From assembly GCA_951640165.1 (NCBI GenBank), contig OX621250.1, forward strand, positions 14,223,501-14,287,500: DNA of 64,000 bases, read 5' to 3'. Source of the stretch: Pseudoips prasinana (Eukaryota; Arthropoda; Insecta; Lepidoptera; Nolidae). The notes under the pieces are model-generated. The model was not told where the DNA came from. It searched no databases and saw nothing but the letters and a program-made list of their open reading frames with translations. Positions 24,901 through 60,480 of this stretch are shown in pieces. The position numbers were made by a program, and so were the translations under genes. Each line of letters starts with the position of its first letter. The stretch's first letter is position 1.

Positions 24901-27146
24901 CGAATTGACGGGACGGTTTGCGTGGTTTCTATGGTACAAGCTGTGTTCAGTTTGAGATCAGATGGCCGTGAGTGAATAATTTCCCAGGATATTATCATTA
25001 TTATTATAGCTAGATGCTCTCACCATTCCGGCGGTCCGTAATTAATCGGCGAGGTTAAGCAACTAGGCTCGCGGTCCATAGATGGGTGACCGCCAAAGTG
25101 GTTTAATTTCTGAGCGTCTGAGGGCACGTTATGATGTCGATCCCGGTTAAAGCCACGTTAAGCTACGTCAGAGGCCTAATGGGCGGCTTGAACAACTCTG
25201 ACACTAGGTTAACCACTGCCCATACGATAAGAAAGTAATAATTTATACACGATAAAATCATTACAGAACGTGCATTACAGAATGTGTAGTAACACAGATT
25301 CTCGCCAGAAACTGCAAACTAAATAAACACGCACGTGTGTCGCAGTGGTTAAGACAATGGCGTCACCACTTCGTGCCCCGAGTTCGATTCTCGGACAGGA
25401 CAACTATTTGTACGATCCATAAGTAGTTGTTCTGAATCTGGGTGTACTGTGTCCATCAATTATATGTTTAGTACCTCGCGTCACAGGGATTAATTTCCCT
25501 AATGCGAGCGTTATCTTTAAAAAAATGCCTACATCCATATCATCCAAAAATTCATATACGAATACATCCAAAATATTTTTTGGCTCTAAACACCCTGGTT
25601 AGGTACAACTGTACACCGACCCTCTATATGTTCCACAGATATCTGAACATTCAGATATCTGCGGTATGTTCAGTCCGGTATGAGCGTCCAAAATAAATAA
25701 TAAGAAATTATGTAAGTTCAAAAGAAAGTAAAGATATGCGGCATTTAGGTGGTGTGCCTTCTGCTGTTTGCAATTACTCAGCAACTTTTTCTGTTGGAGA
25801 AATCTGTTGAGTAGATCATCATTTCTTTTTGCAAACAAGTGTACGGTCGTCCCGATGATAAACGGTTACCGTAGTAAAGGGTAGTTATGTCCGCTGGCGA
25901 CACGTTATGGCATCACTCACGGATTGCCTCGCCGCTTCGCGTCCCGGTTTCGATCCCGCGCCGTCTGAATGTAATTTGTCCGGCTATTATATATTTGTAA
26001 AGTACCCTGCAACACAGGCATAAGAGTCCCTAGAGCGCAACTAACCCCACTCCGATGATATAGTACTTACCTTCTATAGATTGTCGGATCTATGGTTTAT
26101 TTACGACAATATGATATTGAGTATATATATATCTGTGTGAGATAGATCCGTTCGAAAAGTACTGTTTACAGTCCATGAAGACACTAATGAAGGGCAAAGT
26201 TCCCCTGACACTAACACGCTGACATAAGTAATCATTGACATTGACATGTGTATTCTTCCCATCCTAAGCTACGGCGCTTAAACTAGGTCTCTAACAGAAG
26301 CTCAGCAGTCCTGTCTCGGGCGTCTGCCAAAAAACGACGGAGCGTAGCGTAATGGGTTTTAAACTCCAAGATCGCAAACAATACAATACGTAATACGTCT
26401 TACGCCTAATCTCTCTCCAGCCTTGTCGAATAGCCGTCCCATCGCATTGTGACGGTCACCGTAGCCTAGTTGGTAGTGCTCCTGCCTACGAAGCTGGTGG
26501 TCCTGGGTTCGAATCCCGGTAAGTGCAAATATTTGTGTGATAAGCACGAATATTTGTTTCTGAGTCATGGATGTTTTCTATGTATATTAGTATTTATCTA
26601 TCTATATAAGTATGTATATCGTCGCCTGGTACCCATAGTACAAGCTTTGCTTAGTTTGGGGGTAGGATGATCTTAGTGACATTGTCCCAACATTATTATT
26701 ATTATTGTGAGTGTAAGGGAATAGAGCGAATGCACGTGTCCTGCGTAGTTGGCCAGTCTCCATTGATATTGACCCCGTAGCTTAAATTCGGGCAGCCGCA
26801 CAAACAGGTAGCACTATTATTATGGGATACCTATAAATGATTCTATTTAAAGTATTTGTTTTTTCAGAAATTGTTAAATGAATTATCAAAACTGCCAGAC
26901 GTTTACTTCGTGACTTACAAAGAAGTGATTGAATGGATAAAGAGGCCGACTCCAGTCCTACAGTTAAAGAAGTTTCAGCCGTGGCAATGCAAGGAGCGAC
27001 ATTTCGAAGATTTCGAAGTGACTTGTGGGAGTCCCAACACTTGTAAACTACAATCCAGAGTATTAGAACATGATAAGTACATGATCACTTGTGCCGAATG
27101 TCCAAAGACCTATCCTTGGATTAGGAACGAATTTGGATTCGATTGA
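12988..27146 (+). CDS. Chitin deacetylase with chitin-binding and LDLa domains, complete, 10 exons; catalytic residues altered
   Basis: Exons 12988-13039, 13167-13239, 16456-16628, 17517-17653, 17847-17972, 18441-18649, 19720-19839, 20694-20851, 24646-24890 and 26868-27146 join in phase to 1572 nt, 523 aa. A signal peptide ([11 protein letters not shown]) is followed by a six-Cys chitin-binding peritrophin domain (Cys34 to about 95), an LDLa repeat (Cys113-Glu145, ending DCEDSSDE) and a carbohydrate-esterase-4 domain from about residue 150. This is the domain order of insect group I/II chitin deacetylases, secreted proteins that shape cuticle or tracheal chitin. RVPY (300-303) and [12 protein letters not shown] are conserved. 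However, the metal-binding TFDD motif reads TFDG (195-198), and the H(S/T)xxH motif reads NSIT-R (Asn254, Arg258, spanning the exon 6/7 junction). The frame and splice sites are otherwise intact, so this is probably expressed but inactive as a deacetylase. Group assignment (CDA1, 2 or 3) is left open. Confidence 0.93.
13821..13931 (+). mobile_element. MITE copy ending in poly-C
   Basis: Matches the complete inverted-repeat MITE at 28310-28420 over about 90 bases (ctacatatcaagctatacat...ccaatataagctgacct...gagatcatcttcgactgg). The second terminal repeat is cut off at a 15-base C homopolymer. Confidence 0.75.
15340..15560 (+). repeat. Possible tRNA-derived SINE, family 3
   Basis: gtagcgtgttcaaccgcag resembles an A box, and agcttcaaatcctgag a B box, followed by gtcggaccagaggaag. 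A related head without the B-box segment lies inverted at about 60410-60470. No true tRNA fold was found. Confidence 0.45.
15803..16087 (+). other. GC-richer open frame, unknown
   Basis: A 94-codon frame within intron 2 ([20 protein letters not shown]...). The last third runs into AT-rich sequence. No domain, homologue or splice context supports a gene. Its base composition differs from the intron, so it may be a fragment of an inserted element. Confidence 0.2.
16100..16340 (-). repeat. tRNA-derived SINE family 2, inverted copy
   Basis: Reverse complement of the copy at 26452-26705: gtagcctagttggtagtgctcctgcctacgaagctggtggtcctgggtc...gtcgcctggtacccatagtacaagctttgcttagtttgggg. The B box is slightly altered. 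Confidence 0.8.
16629..17516. other. Chitin deacetylase intron 3, no recognised feature
   Basis: AT-rich intron; I see no repeat or open frame that can be supported. Confidence 0.6.
17973..18440. other. Chitin deacetylase intron 5, no recognised feature
   Basis: AT-rich intron, no recognisable content. Confidence 0.6.
18650..19719. other. Chitin deacetylase intron 6
   Basis: AT-rich. One small hairpin, aaaatctttgta / tacaaagatttt, lies near 19500-19531. Otherwise nothing recognised. Confidence 0.6.
19905..20065 (+). mobile_element. Degraded RTE-like LINE reverse-transcriptase fragment
   Basis: With frame changes, translation gives RAFL..., [11 protein letters not shown] and then LQWDFFGDI, resembling the LGVSLRDRIRN...LKWQWAGHI stretch of RTE LINEs. 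In intron 7, just upstream of a SINE. Confidence 0.4.
20312..20520 (+). repeat. tRNA-derived SINE family 1, full-length-looking copy
   Basis: Begins tgcacgtgtggcgcagcggc, with A box, cgccgcttcgtgtcgcgggttcgagtcccg (B box included) and a tRNA-unrelated body gttgttctgagtctggatg...gtaaagtaccccgcgacacagg. Ends gcgctgtctttaaaaaaa. It is the reference for the other family-1 copies in this window. Confidence 0.88.
20852..22017. other. First part of chitin deacetylase intron 8
   Basis: AT-rich. A 13-bp hairpin cattgagatataa / ttatatctcaatg lies at 21007-21049. aatgcaataaagtattgagtattgag at 21142-21168 looks like a LINE 3' tail. No gene seen. Confidence 0.5.
22018..22070. repeat. Perfect 20-bp inverted repeat with CG-rich loop
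   Basis: ttgacatccatcgaaacacc (22018-22037) and its exact reverse complement (22051-22070) flank ccgacgcgacgac. Intron 8 of the chitin deacetylase. Confidence 0.9.
22162..22336 (+). repeat. agctgtgccccg interspersed repeat
   Basis: ctagctgtgccccgtagttttacc ... cagggtgtcagctaactc ... gctccagctgtttagacgtgaag ... cctttataatattagtagga; a near full-length family copy. Confidence 0.8.
22500..22830 (+). mobile_element. LINE reverse-transcriptase C-terminal fragment (Jockey/CR1-like)
   Basis: The frames include [20 protein letters not shown] and later [12 protein letters not shown]. This arrangement (..[21 protein letters not shown]....F.KR....) is typical of the C-terminal extension of lepidopteran non-LTR reverse transcriptases. 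Several frameshifts mark it as dead. Confidence 0.65.
22831..24645. other. Remainder of chitin deacetylase intron 8
   Basis: Around 23660-23830 a GC-richer block (gcgtggggaccgaatccag...cacccccc...cccgcctttaggtggcat) resembles a lepidopteran dispersed repeat, class unknown. Around 24330-24560 a block containing two copies of aatgtcacaggc looks repeat-derived. No gene supported. Confidence 0.4.
25007..25225 (+). repeat. 5S-rRNA-derived SINE, copy 2 (chitin deacetylase intron 9)
   Basis: Starts tagctagatgctctcacc and carries the 5S-like core (cggcgaggttaagcaac...gatgggtgaccgcc). Ends ggcggcttgaacaactctgacactagg then cactgcccatacgataag. It directly follows what looks like a family-2 SINE tail (tcccaggatattatcattattatta, to about 25008). 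Confidence 0.8.
25330..25522 (+). repeat. tRNA-derived SINE family 1
   Basis: Same order as 20312-20520: gcacgtgtgtcgcagtggttaag, B-box region gagttcgattctcgg, gtagttgttctgaatctggg, gtacctcgcgtcacagggatt. Ends tctttaaaaaaa. Confidence 0.85.
25899..26050 (+). repeat. tRNA-derived SINE family 1, internally deleted
   Basis: Head and tail segments (ggattgcctcgccgcttcgcgtcccggtttcgat ... gtaaagtaccctgcaacacagg) are present, but the middle actatttgtg...gagtctgg part is shortened. Confidence 0.7.
26165..26440 (+). mobile_element. LINE reverse-transcriptase fragment (RTE-like)
   Basis: Translation with stops gives [12 protein letters not shown], then [14 protein letters not shown] residues (tgtgtattcttcccatcctaagc), [13 protein letters not shown] and GFKLQDRKQ. 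This resembles the ...CVLPVLTYGAETWTLT... and ...LGVKLQDRIRN... stretch of RTE LINEs. Confidence 0.6.
26452..26705 (+). repeat. tRNA-derived SINE family 2, full-length-looking copy
   Basis: gtcaccgtagcctagttggtagtgctcc (A box) ... ggttcgaatccc (perfect B box), then gtgcaaatatttgtgtgataagc, a body ending gtttgggggtaggatgatc, and an (att)n tail at 26692-26706. Not a functional tRNA: the acceptor stem does not pair. Confidence 0.88.
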
Positions 27147-27299
27147 TATCATTTAAGAAGACTTTAATTTATTCGCAAATAGCTGTGCTGGCGATTTTGT
27201 CCTCGCAGTTTCTTCATAATACGTAATTTCTCATACCCCATTGGCATAAAGGATCAAAATATCATATAATCATGGAGTCATATACAGGGTGACGAGGAC

Positions 27300-27705
27300 T
27301 TGACGTTCAAACGCAATATTTAGATACTTTATGATGAGGGGTATCCGAATCATAAACCATAATCCCGCCATTTAATTTTTTTTTTATTCTTTGAAAATTT
27401 ATGAGTCCTGAGCTCAAACCCTAATTTATAACTTTCGAATAAATTCTAAGTCAGTTCTGCAATGATTAGATAAACCATACCTTTTTTGGGTGATGGGTTA
27501 AACTATGCTGATTAGTTATCACAAAAAACCGAACCAGAAATATAAACATAACGAGAAAAAATCGAAAACTGATATTAGGTGAAATTTACGAATAAATCAT
27601 TAAAAAAAATATATCTCGAAAACTACGCAAAATCGTAGAACATACATGGGAGCGATTCGGATACTCCTCATCATAAAATATCTAAATTTTGCGTTTGAAC
27701 GTCAA
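27300..27705. mobile_element. MITE with 50-bp terminal inverted repeats
   Basis: ttgacgttcaaacgcaatat... (from 27300) is matched by the reverse complement of the segment ending ...gcgtttgaacgtcaa (27705) over about 52 bases with 3-4 differences, including gatgagg.gtatccgaatc. The internal region is about 300 bases, AT-rich and noncoding. Confidence 0.85.
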
Positions 27706-27992
27706 CTAATCGGCCATATACATACATATATTATAATTCCGTATTGTTATTATGTTATAATATTCCATAGCAACTAAATAGGTTCATTAGTTTGGTAAAA
27801 TACAGCAAGAAAGACGAAATATCAGTATTGTAACTATATATAGATAGAATATTTAACAGCCAATTTAAAGAAATATAATATATTGTTTTTGATTGCGAAC
27901 AATTTTATTAGGAAACTATAATTAGATTTATGGACAAGTTACCAGTTTAATATAAGTTAATGAATAGAGGATCTGAAGTTTCTACTTTAATC

Positions 27993-28120
27993 ACTAAAGT
28001 TATGTTAACTCTTTGAAATAATAATAAATCAACACAAATTTAGTAATTATGTACAGGTGTACATAATTACTAAATTTGTGTTGATTTATTAGCATTTCAA
28101 AGAGTTAACATAACTTTAGT
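27993..28120. repeat. Near-perfect 128-bp palindrome
   Basis: Arms 27993-28054 and 28059-28120 are reverse complements except for a small interruption (aataataa versus attagc), with a 4-base centre. Arm words include acataactttag and caacacaaatttagtaatta. It may be a MITE with almost no interior. Confidence 0.9.
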
Positions 28121-28309
28121 TTAGATGATAGAATTGTAGCAGAAATAATGCTGACAATTGTCAAAGATCTGACAACTATTATGACTGATGTTACATTCTA
28201 TTATAGTACAGCTTTCTATTATAGATCACTTTAAAAGGATAGAACATCCTTAGAACTGTCATATTAATAAAACAGCTTGACCTGAACATAATCTGCAACA
28301 GGTACACAT

Positions 28310-28420
28310 GGCTACACATCAAGCTATACATTTCCAATATAAGCTGACCTGCCATTGCATGGAAATCCTATACAATGTGAGATCAGCTTATACTGGAAAT
28401 GTATAGCTTGATGTGTGGCC
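28310..28420. mobile_element. Complete short MITE (111 bp)
   Basis: ggctacacatcaagctatac at the left is matched by the reverse complement of the right end (to 28420). The inverted repeats continue to ccaatataagctgac, about 38 bases. Same family as the truncated copy at 13821. Confidence 0.85.
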
Positions 28421-28872
28421 TGTTTACTAATAATATGTCACTTATTTTCGATCAATATTACACAGTTAAATTGAACTGTCTGAACGAATAATGCCCTATA
28501 ATTTTTATCATAACTATTTTAGTAAGAAAGTTAATTTACTTGGTGTTTGTTAGAATTGAGGACAACATCACCATATGGTTCGTTACAATATTCATTAAAA
28601 TAATAGGATTTATTTTCACATTTTCTTGATGGAAGTAGTTTGTGTTGTATTACTATAACATCTTTTGAGTTTATGTAATGTACTAAATGTTATTCTCTCT
28701 AAACAGTATTTTAAGTTAAAGTTGTACATATTTTAAGTGCAATAATTTATTGGATAGATTTTAACTGTTGTTTTTAGAACTTTGTAATAAATGAAACAAA
28801 AATATGTTGTATAAATTTACTTATATTAAAGTATACCTTATTATTAGATTTACATTATATCCTAGTATGTTA

Positions 28873-30834
28873 TCATCCCTCTTGTGTGACAAAAGGGTTT
28901 GGAATGGCCTCCATGCCATCCATGGGGCATATTAGAACTACTGATGTGCCTCGACATACCACAAGACCCAGGGCTCTTGTGTCTTCTAGAAGCTTGTAGG
29001 GGTCATCGGGATCTGGAAGAAAATTATGAAGCAATTAAGTAACTTTATCTTCAAAGTTGGTGGTACACCAACTTGGGATGGGATTTTGATTGTTATATCA
29101 AGGGTCTAGCATATCATTTTGAATTTAATATCTTAGATTGAACTTGAAGATATTTCAGTGATTTAAGGTAATGGTTGATATAGACTCATGTATAGTCAAC
29201 AACACAAATACATTTACAGACTTAAAACTATTAGACTTATAACTGGGACAAATACTATTAGTGAATAGCTTTTATTACAGCACAAAATAATTTTGCACCT
29301 GAATTAAACATACATGCATCCAGTACCTGACTTCCCCCTAATCATGATTTATCTTGAGACTAGGAACAAACACTAACAAACAATTCTTTTTGAAAAATAA
29401 TTCTGTATTCCGCACATGATTAGGTGTATACTACCAAAGAAAAGAACAAGATTAAAACTGTTAATATTTTGCAACCACTACCCTTTGTTTAGACATTTTT
29501 CAACCCAGACATATTATTTCATTCGTTCTGTACTAAACACAATCAGCACAAATTTATGTATGGAGACTACATCAATTAAATCCAATTGCATATCTCTTCT
29601 ATATGATGCTACAGATTGCTGGTTATTTCAAATAAAGTAGGTATCAAATACCACATAAGAACCAGCTGGTTTCTAGTTTAACTGGTATTTATGTGTCACA
29701 TAATGGGCAATGTGTTATACCATGTAACACAATACTATGGCAGTTTAAAAACTCATTAAAAAATTGTTGGAAGATAAAATTCTTGACCTCTCAAGTATTT
29801 TACATTCCACCTATGTTTCCATGATCTAAAAAGGAAGGTATGAGTGAAATATTGTAGTAGTAGTCATGAGATGAAGTGAAAGTGTGGTCATACAAGTGTG
29901 GTATTGCCACTGTTGTGTTCATTATAATAAAGAGATTGACTGCCCTGTTGGTTTAGTGGTTCGTGACCCTCACTGCTAAGCAATAGGATGTGGGTTTGAC
30001 CCCCATGCAGGATAAATATTACTGTGATGAGCATGATTATTTTTTCTATGCCTGGGTGTAATATATCTATAACAGATGCTCTCACAGTCCGTAAGTGATC
30101 AGTGAGGTTAAGCAAGTAGGGTCATGGTCAGTCCATAGATAGGTGACCATCAAAGTGGTTTAATTTCTGAGTGTATCCATGTTACAGAGGGCCCGGTAAG
30201 CTAGATTGGCCCCAGTTGTAGTCTGTGACAACAGTCATTCAGCGATGTCAGAGGCCTACTGGGCGGCTCGCACAACTCTGACACTAGGGTCACCACTGCC
30301 CATATGATAAGTAATTTAGAAATATATAAGTAAATTTATCAGTTGTCTGGTTGCCATAGTACTGGCTTTGCCTAGTTTGGAATCAAATGGCATTGTTTTG
30401 GTTGTCCTAAGATACTTATTATTTACCTTACAAGCTAAACATTTGTTAATCCAATCGATAAATATATAGAAGATTAATTGCTAATATAATTAAATAAAAA
30501 TATTTCGACACACACCTCTGAGGAACTCTGTAGTATTATCCAATACTAGATTTAGTAAAGGATCGTAACCTTTCAGGATTCCAGCCGCCTCTCGCCCGCC
30601 TGCAAATTTTACACGAATGCTCTTCTCTAAGTATTTACTTAAGTCCAAAATAGACTCCTTCCTTCTCTTTTCTTTGTTGTCACCAGCACCTTGCGAAGAC
30701 TATAACAAAATATCAGTAAATTATAACTAATTAATCATGCATAATAAGCTTTAATTTTAGGGGAAATATATCAATTGTCATCAATTATATGAAAGCATTA
30801 CCTTTCCTTTGTCGCCACCTTCCTTAGATGCCAT
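28873..30834 (-). CDS. LSM7: U6 snRNA-associated Sm-like protein LSm7, complete, 3 exons
   Basis: Exons 30834-30802, 30699-30516 and 29012-28873 join in phase to 357 nt, 118 aa. After a Gly/Ser/Lys-rich N-terminus (MASKEGGDKGK...), about 15 residues longer than in human, the protein reads KESILDLSKYLEKSIRVKF (Sm1 start), GILKGYDPLLNLVLD, RDPDDPYKL and RALGLVVCRGTSVVLICP (Sm2), ending GMEAIPNPFVTQEG. These match LSm7 almost residue for residue. LSm7 is a ring subunit of cytoplasmic LSm1-7 (with Pat1, promotes mRNA decapping) and nuclear LSm2-8 (binds the U6 snRNA 3' end). The gene lies tail-to-tail with the deacetylase and head-to-head with TRAPPC9. Intron 2 holds a SINE interrupted by a 5S-derived SINE. 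Confidence 0.97.
29014..29937. other. LSM7 intron 2, distal part
   Basis: AT-rich, no recognisable element or gene. Confidence 0.55.
29938..30430 (+). repeat. Composite: family-2 tRNA SINE interrupted by 5S-derived SINE (copy 3)
   Basis: 29938-30070 is a SINE family-2 head (tggtttagtggttcgtgacc...gggtttgacccc...tgcctgggtgtaatatatctata). 30071-30305 is the 5S-derived element (gatgctctcacagtccg...gaggttaagcaag...gataggtgaccatc...gacactagggtcaccactgcccatatgataag). 30306-30430 resumes the family-2 body (aaatatataagtaaatttatcagttgtctggttgccatag...cctagtttgg). The order shows the 5S element inside the other. Confidence 0.8.
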
Positions 30835-31189
30835 GTTATTATTTAAATTTTACTTAAAAATTCAAATGTTTTCGGCTTTCCATCAAACAACCAGCAAACA
30901 ATTTTGCAGGTAAGGTTAGGTTCAAACTTCAAACTGACTTTGACATTAGTAATTTCGTTTATTAATATGCCAATTTCTTTCATCATTGGGCCAATACCAT
31001 TTTTTTAATGCCTACTAACAAATTCAAATATATATATTTAATTCGCAAAAAATATGGTTACAGACAGATGGATGGAGTGTCTTAAAGTAAGTTCCACATA
31101 TTTTGTCGTACTGACATGCAAAAAAATGGTTTACATAAGAAGTAGCTTCATTAAAATATTTCGTACAACTATTACATACTACAGACTAC

Positions 31190-31440
31190 CTAATTATTAT
31201 ATTTATACTCAAAAAATTCCTTAATATTATAAAATACATTATGTACAAGCCATTCTTTCAATACCTTCTTCATTCGAAATAATGGTAGTTCCCTGATGCC
31301 TTTGGGAACGTTGTTAAACACTTTTATGCACATTACAAATGAATTTCTTTGGAGTAGCGTAGTTCTGCAATATGGCATTAGTATGCGTGTTGGATCTCTT
31401 TTGGCAATATTTGGATTATTGCGATGTGCAGCAATAAATA
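31190..31440 (-). mobile_element. Non-LTR retrotransposon (CR1/Jockey-like) C-terminus
   Basis: The minus strand encodes HRNNPNIAKRDPTRILMPYC, then LLQRNSFVMCIKVFNNVPKG and LKEWLVHNVFYNIKEFF, the usual end of LINE reverse transcriptases (..FNxLPxxIR...FKxxLKxxL..). Only the final 80 or so codons remain. Confidence 0.75.
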
Positions 31441-31949
31441 CAACAACATATGATTCTATCTTTTGAATTGTAGTGTGCCTACTTTGTTAAGTAAATTCTC
31501 TGTACAAATAATAATTGGATTGATAGATTCAATTATCCAATGATGTTTTAACGTTTGCCTAGGATAATAATCATAGGTGCTCATTATTGTATAGTCGGAT
31601 TGTTCTAAAGAGAAATAATCATAACAGGGACATTCAACCTATGAGAAGTAAACTTCTACGAACGCTTGAATTGAAGAGCAGGCTGGTGAATGCGTGACGA
31701 GATCGTTAAGAAAAGTGTGATCTTGTGAGCTGCACGGAAGTTAAGATGGAGATGTAAGTAAGTGAAGATATAAAGAGAGCGAGTTACGTTTCGTATATTA
31801 TTGTAGGGGTAACCATAGATAATACACTTAACTAGCTAGGGGTAACAAAAAAAAATGCGATTGCGAGCATACATTTGCTTTCTCTCATAGCCAGTTATGT
31901 TTAGTATATATAAGCTTTACTTTAGTCGTGTGGTCTAAAACACACTCGG

Positions 31950-32180
31950 TTTTAGGGTTACGTGCCCAAAGGGTAAAACGGGACCCTATTACTAAGACTT
32001 CGCTGTCTGTCTGTCTGTTCGTCTGTCATTTTTCAACAGTTTTCGTTGATTTTTCAGCCTGATTTTCGTTTTTGATGTGTAACATAATATTTCCTCTCGG
32101 ATGCTAGATATTTTTTCTAGGAGTGGTTTTGGAAAAGGGACGGAAATGTCTTACAGGAAACCGTGGAAGCGCACAAGTGC
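31950..32180 (+). repeat. Dispersed lepidopteran repeat (cccaaagggtaaaacggga family), 5' part
   Basis: gggttacgtgcccaaaggg, aaacgggaccctattacta, gacttcgctgtctgtctgtctg. From memory, members of this family often end gcacttggccggtttttt, which occurs alone at 14115-14140 in this window. The 3' part is missing here. Confidence 0.65.
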
Positions 32181-32742
32181 GGGTTATTTGATTTGATCAA
32201 TTGCTTCAACGTTTATTTTTTTTAATCGAAAATTACTATTAACTAATAAAAACGATGGCTAGACCGGCAATTATGAATAATGTGGAGATCTTGGGGAGGT
32301 CTTTGGCCAGTAGTAGATGTCTATTAGTCAAAATATAGAATAAATGTTATCATTGCGAATTGCGCCTACTATTAAACCCTGCAATTTTAATAAAAAGTGT
32401 ATGCTTTGTTCGTTTTCATTTTATCAAATAGTAAATACTCGAATGGAATACCTATGAACACGAACAGACCGATTTATTTCAGATCGGTAAATCCAATGTC
32501 ACTGTCAAATACGCCCCGTTTCGTTTCTAAAATATTTCGACGTAAACAAATCTAAATAATAAAGAATTTTAATTAATTTCTTTATTGTAATCATAGCATT
32601 GACGATTCATATTGCAGCAAACGGCGATGGATAGTGTACCTGAACAGAGAGTAATTAGATGTTGTGATTGATAATAATCAAATGTTAATCAATGCGCTCT
32701 TCGGTGAGCTATATACTATCTCACGCGCCTGGCGAGTCGGTG

Positions 32743-59956
<27,214 letters not shown>

Positions 59957-59972
59957 TCATTATTATATTAAA

Positions 59973-59992
59973 AATAAATGTATTAATTTATT
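59973..59992. terminator. Back-to-back polyadenylation signals
   Basis: AATAAA on the plus strand at 59973-59978, 17 bases after the TRAPPC9 stop, and AATAAA on the minus strand at 59992-59987, 74 bases after the stop of the minus-strand exon at 60066. This fits two convergent genes whose 3' ends overlap. Confidence 0.55.
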
Positions 59993-60065
59993 TCAATTAA
60001 CGTAAGAGGTGAATATAATAATGTGGCTTAACAAATCATTGTTTAGCCATCGTATTTAATGGCAT

Positions 60066-60403
60066 CTAAAATCGCCACTTTAATCCGCTATGCGACGCTG
60101 CACAATGTTGGTCACTCCAATATCTCTCTTGGACTCTTGGACTTTCGTCAGGAAGTGTTTGAACCATTAGAAGATACTCTCTTGAAAACGACTTGGCGAT
60201 GGGTTTAGCATAATAATCTTCCTGTTCAAATGTGTGTCTCAATGGAAACTTAGACTGTGGAAATGACTGCGCGGGATATGTTCTACAGTACACAGACACA
60301 GATCCTCTATTCCTCACTCTTATGAATCGATAGGCCGGGATCGACGGCTCTACGTTTTCTACGAGGGGTATTACTCCGCCAATTTCCAGACTCCAGGCTG
60401 ATA
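60066..60403 (-). CDS. Putative terminal exon of an unidentified convergent gene
   Basis: A minus-strand frame of 111 codons ends in TAG at 60066-60068 and is preceded by a plausible acceptor (ttctcag, AG at 60405-60404) in phase. It reads AWSLEIGGVIPLVENVEPSI, then AYRFIRVRNRGSVSVYCRTY and RHTFEQEDYYAKPIAKSF, ending GLKWRF. Coding-like composition, the acceptor and an AATAAA downstream favour a real last exon; upstream exons would lie beyond 60405 or outside the window. I do not recognise the protein. Confidence 0.5.
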
Positions 60404-60480
60404 CTGAGAATATTTCCTATATCATTTGGGCTCGCTCTATGGTCCGACCCTGTCGTCTGCGGTTGAACACGCTACTATGA
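60404..60480 (-). repeat. SINE family 3 head lacking its B box
   Basis: On the minus strand: gtagcgtgttcaaccgcagacgacaggg then tcggacca, matching 15350-15400 except that about 20 bases including the B box (agcttcaaatcctg) are absent. Confidence 0.5.

Larger units (their letters stand above)
27147..28872. other. Region between chitin deacetylase stop and LSM7 stop (tail-to-tail), MITE-rich
   Basis: Contains the chitin deacetylase 3' UTR and three inverted-repeat elements (27300-27705, 27993-28120, 28310-28420). Candidate plus-strand AATAAA signals occur at about 27590, 28268 and 28788; which one is used cannot be told. Confidence 0.55.
30835..32742. other. Head-to-head intergenic region between LSM7 and TRAPPC9
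   Basis: Carries the LSM7 promoter at its left end, a LINE C-terminus (31190-31440), a ccaaagggtaaaacgggacccta repeat (31950-32180) and the TRAPPC9 5' UTR at its right end. tattgcag at about 32612-32619 could be the acceptor of a noncoding 5' exon (inference). The 1.9-kb spacing argues against a compact shared promoter. Confidence 0.5.

Noticed and set aside
26452..26530. tRNA gene with good A and B boxes
   Set aside because: No acceptor-stem pairing, and the sequence continues into a shared body with an (att)n tail; a SINE.
32692..32742. Upstream start codon extending TRAPPC9 by 17 residues
   Set aside because: The downstream ATG (MSHPDYSQ) matches the conserved family start; the extension has no family support, though it cannot be excluded.
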